From Baffinella frigidus (Eukaryota; Cryptophyceae; Cryptomonadales; Baffinellaceae), in assembly GCA_026770585.1 (NCBI GenBank), contig MU646799.1, positions 22,360 to 36,543 on the forward strand: DNA of 14,184 nt, given 5' to 3'. The translations under genes and the position numbers were made by a program. Below the pieces are notes generated by a model, which ran no database searches, was not told the DNA's origin, and was given only the letters and a program-made list of their open reading frames with translations. Positions 9,501 to 12,500 of this stretch are shown here, piece after piece. Position 1 is the stretch's first letter. Each line of letters opens with the position of its first letter.

Positions 9501-12500
9501 TTGGTTGAAAAACGAATCACAAAACCATAAACCCGAAACCCGAAACCCGAAAACCCGTAACCAAAATCACGAATTCAGAAACACGAATCCAGAACTCCGA
9601 AACACGAAACGCAAAACACAAACCCGAAACTGGGAACACGCAACCAGAAACCAGAAAACAGAAACGCGGAACCTGAATCACGGAACCTCAAACACGAAAC
9701 ACGAAGCACGAAACCCAGAACCCGAATCCAGACACACGCATCCAGAAACAAAACCCCCGAAACCCCTCACCAGGCAGACAGGCTCGAGGCGCCCCCCCCC
9801 TCCACACGAGGCTATCCATGCGAACAGAATAAAAGTCGTACTAGCAAAGGAGCGAGAGGAGCTTACCCGAAACCCGAATTCAGAAACCTGAGACCTGAAT
9901 CCAGAAACCCGAATCCAGAAACGAGAAACGAGAAACCCGAAACTCGAAACCCGAATCCAGAAACGAGAAACGAGAAACGAGAAACCCGAAACACAAAACG
10001 AGAAACCAGAAACCCGAAAACAGGTTGAGAGGCTCGAGGCGCGCGCCAAGGAACGCGAGGAGCTCACCCGCTCGAACACGCGTTCGCAGGTCCAGAGAGA
10101 GAGAGAGAGAGAGAGGGAGGGAGAGAGAGAGAGAGAGCGAGACAGACAGAGAGGGAGAGAGAGGGGGGGGGGAGAGAGAGGCAGAGGGGGAGGGAGAGAT
10201 GGAGAGAGCGGGGGAGGGAGGCAGCGGGAAGAGCTCACCCGCTCGAATACGCGCTCGCGGGTCCAGGCCCGACACCTAGCTCTGTCGCAGTCTATTTGGG
10301 CTCACCAATTTGGTGGGCCCAGGTCCTTTTCTGCTCCAAATTTGACGGGTGTGTACCGCATACCCAGCGTGGCAACTTAAGAATAGTCTGTTCACCCGAG
10401 CGAAGTTGTGGAAGGCTCGAGGCGCGAGCCAAGGAACGAGAGGAGCTTACCCACTCCAACACGCGGCTCGCAGGTCCAGGCCCGACACGTGCCACAATCT
10501 ACCTCATAAAAGGTTTTGAAGTACTTGATAGTACTGTTTACAATCTAAAAGGACGCGCTCGTACCAAACGGTTCCAATGCCCGCTGCGAATCTGAGATAG
10601 ATTTTATCAGGCGCGCTCGCAGGTTACGAATCCCCCGGTCGTGAGGTTATGAGGCCCCATGGAGGCTTTTCGAAAGTTGACGTACGATTCGAAAGTTGAC
10701 GTGTGCCTCTTGTTCGCAGACGCTGGCAGAGGGGGCCGCGGTCGCGACGGAGAACTCCGAACTGCGCCGCAGCATCATCGAGGTGCGATTTCTTTCCATA
10801 ACCTGTGTATTCCCTTTCATAAACGGCGCTTCACCCCCCGTGAAGTGGCTGTGCAACACGCAACACCAGCCCTTAACCCCTGATCCCGAAACCCGAAATC
10901 CCGACAGCCGAAATCCCGAAACCCGAAATCCTGATTCCGAAACCCGAAACCCGAAACCCTGATCCAAAACTCCGGAACAGATGGAGATGGTGCAGAAAGC
11001 AACGCTCGCGCGGTCCCGGATCCCTAAGGTTCATAGACTGGTGGACCACTCAACTTAAGGCTCCAGAGTAATAAAGAAGAGAAGAAGAAACCCGAAACCC
11101 GAATCCTGGAACAGATGGGAATGGCGGTGCAGAAAGCAACACTCGCGCAGGACGACTTCTTTTCTTCGTTAGTACTCTCACACCTGGCGCTGAGTGACCC
11201 AAACGTCTTTGCGCCTTTAGGCGGGCCCGCTTCGGCACAAAAGTGGAGTAATGTTACCAGAATCTGGGGTTTCCGAAACCCTCGTAGTCAACCGAGTGGT
11301 GGAGGGGATGATCACTAAATTCGAAACCCGGAACAGATGGAGATGGTGGTGCAGAAGGCAATTCTCGCGCGGGAGGAAATGGAAGGGGTGGTATCCATCC
11401 ACCAGGTGAATCAATCCGAAACCCCTCATCCGAAACCCGAACCCCGAAACCCGAAACCCGGGAGGAAATGCAGGGGATGGTATCTGTTCACCACGTGGCA
11501 AAACCTAGAACCCAAATTCCACACCACAATTCTAACCCCTAACTCTTGCCCATCCCGTGCAGAACGCGATCGTAGTGTGCTGATTTGTGTAGAGTGTAGA
11601 GATTGATAGTTGATTGCCAAACAACCAGCGTCAGCGCCACACGTGCTACGGATTGTGTCACTACTGTACCCCGTGTCGGCCGCTCATACGAGCCTTTTCT
11701 GGATGAATTCGAACTCCACCTCCTACTGTAGATTGTAGGGTTGGGGTTGAGGGCCGCAGCAGCACTCTCATTTCGCAATTCTCGCGCGGGAGGAAATGGA
11801 AGGGGTGGTAGGCGTCCACCAGGTGAATAAACCCTTAACTCCAAACCCTCAACCCCTTAATCCCTTACTCGAAATCCGAAACCCGAAACTCGAAACCTGA
11901 CACCCGAAAACCCGGGAGGAAATGGAGGGGGTGGTATCCGTCTACCAGGTGAATAAACCCGAAGCCCGGAATCTGAAACCCGAAACTTGAAACTCGACAC
12001 CCGAAACCTGGGAGGAAATGCAGGGGGTGTTTGCTGTCCAGGTGGACCCCAAACCCTAACTCGCTTGCTCGAAATCCGAAACTTGATGCCCGAAACCAGA
12101 AACCTGAAACCCGAAACCCGACACCCTAATCCGGACGCACACGCTCCAATCTCCTATCCGAATCTGAACCGCAAAAATACAAACCCTCAACCCCCCCTGC
12201 AGAACGCGGTAGCGGCGTGCGTGCCGCCGTCTCCATCGACCACTTGCTGGGTGGCGCTGTGAGGGACGTGACCTCGTTGCGCACACTCACCCAGAGCCTT
12301 TCATTTGATACGCACACTAACCTAGAGCCTTCTATGCGATATGCAAGCTAAACCGCAGCGTTTCGCCGTCGAAATAAACACTCCAATTCCCTATAACCCT
12401 CCACCCCCCCCCGCTACCCCGAACAGAACCCGGAATGCGCGCGCCGCCGCCGTCGCGATCGACCACTTGCTGGGTGACGATGTTGGGAGCGTCTCGGGCT

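Larger units (their letters stand above)
10783..11336 (+). other. Intron 11 with two broken exon 12 heads
   Basis: Unique sequence at 10783-10870, CCCGAAA at 10885-10970, an exon 12 head at 10981, then mixed sequence with a second head at 11115 and low-repeat sequence at 11150-11320. Confidence 0.5.

Noticed and set aside
9678-10238. Ser/Pro/Leu-rich minus-strand frame of 186 codons
   Set aside because: It is the complement of the (GA)n tract and CCCGAAA repeat; low complexity with no homology expected.
11337-11405. ATG of exon 12 as a translation start
   Set aside because: It directly follows CAG, continues the frame of exon 11, and the same ATG heads decayed exon copies at 10981 and 11115.
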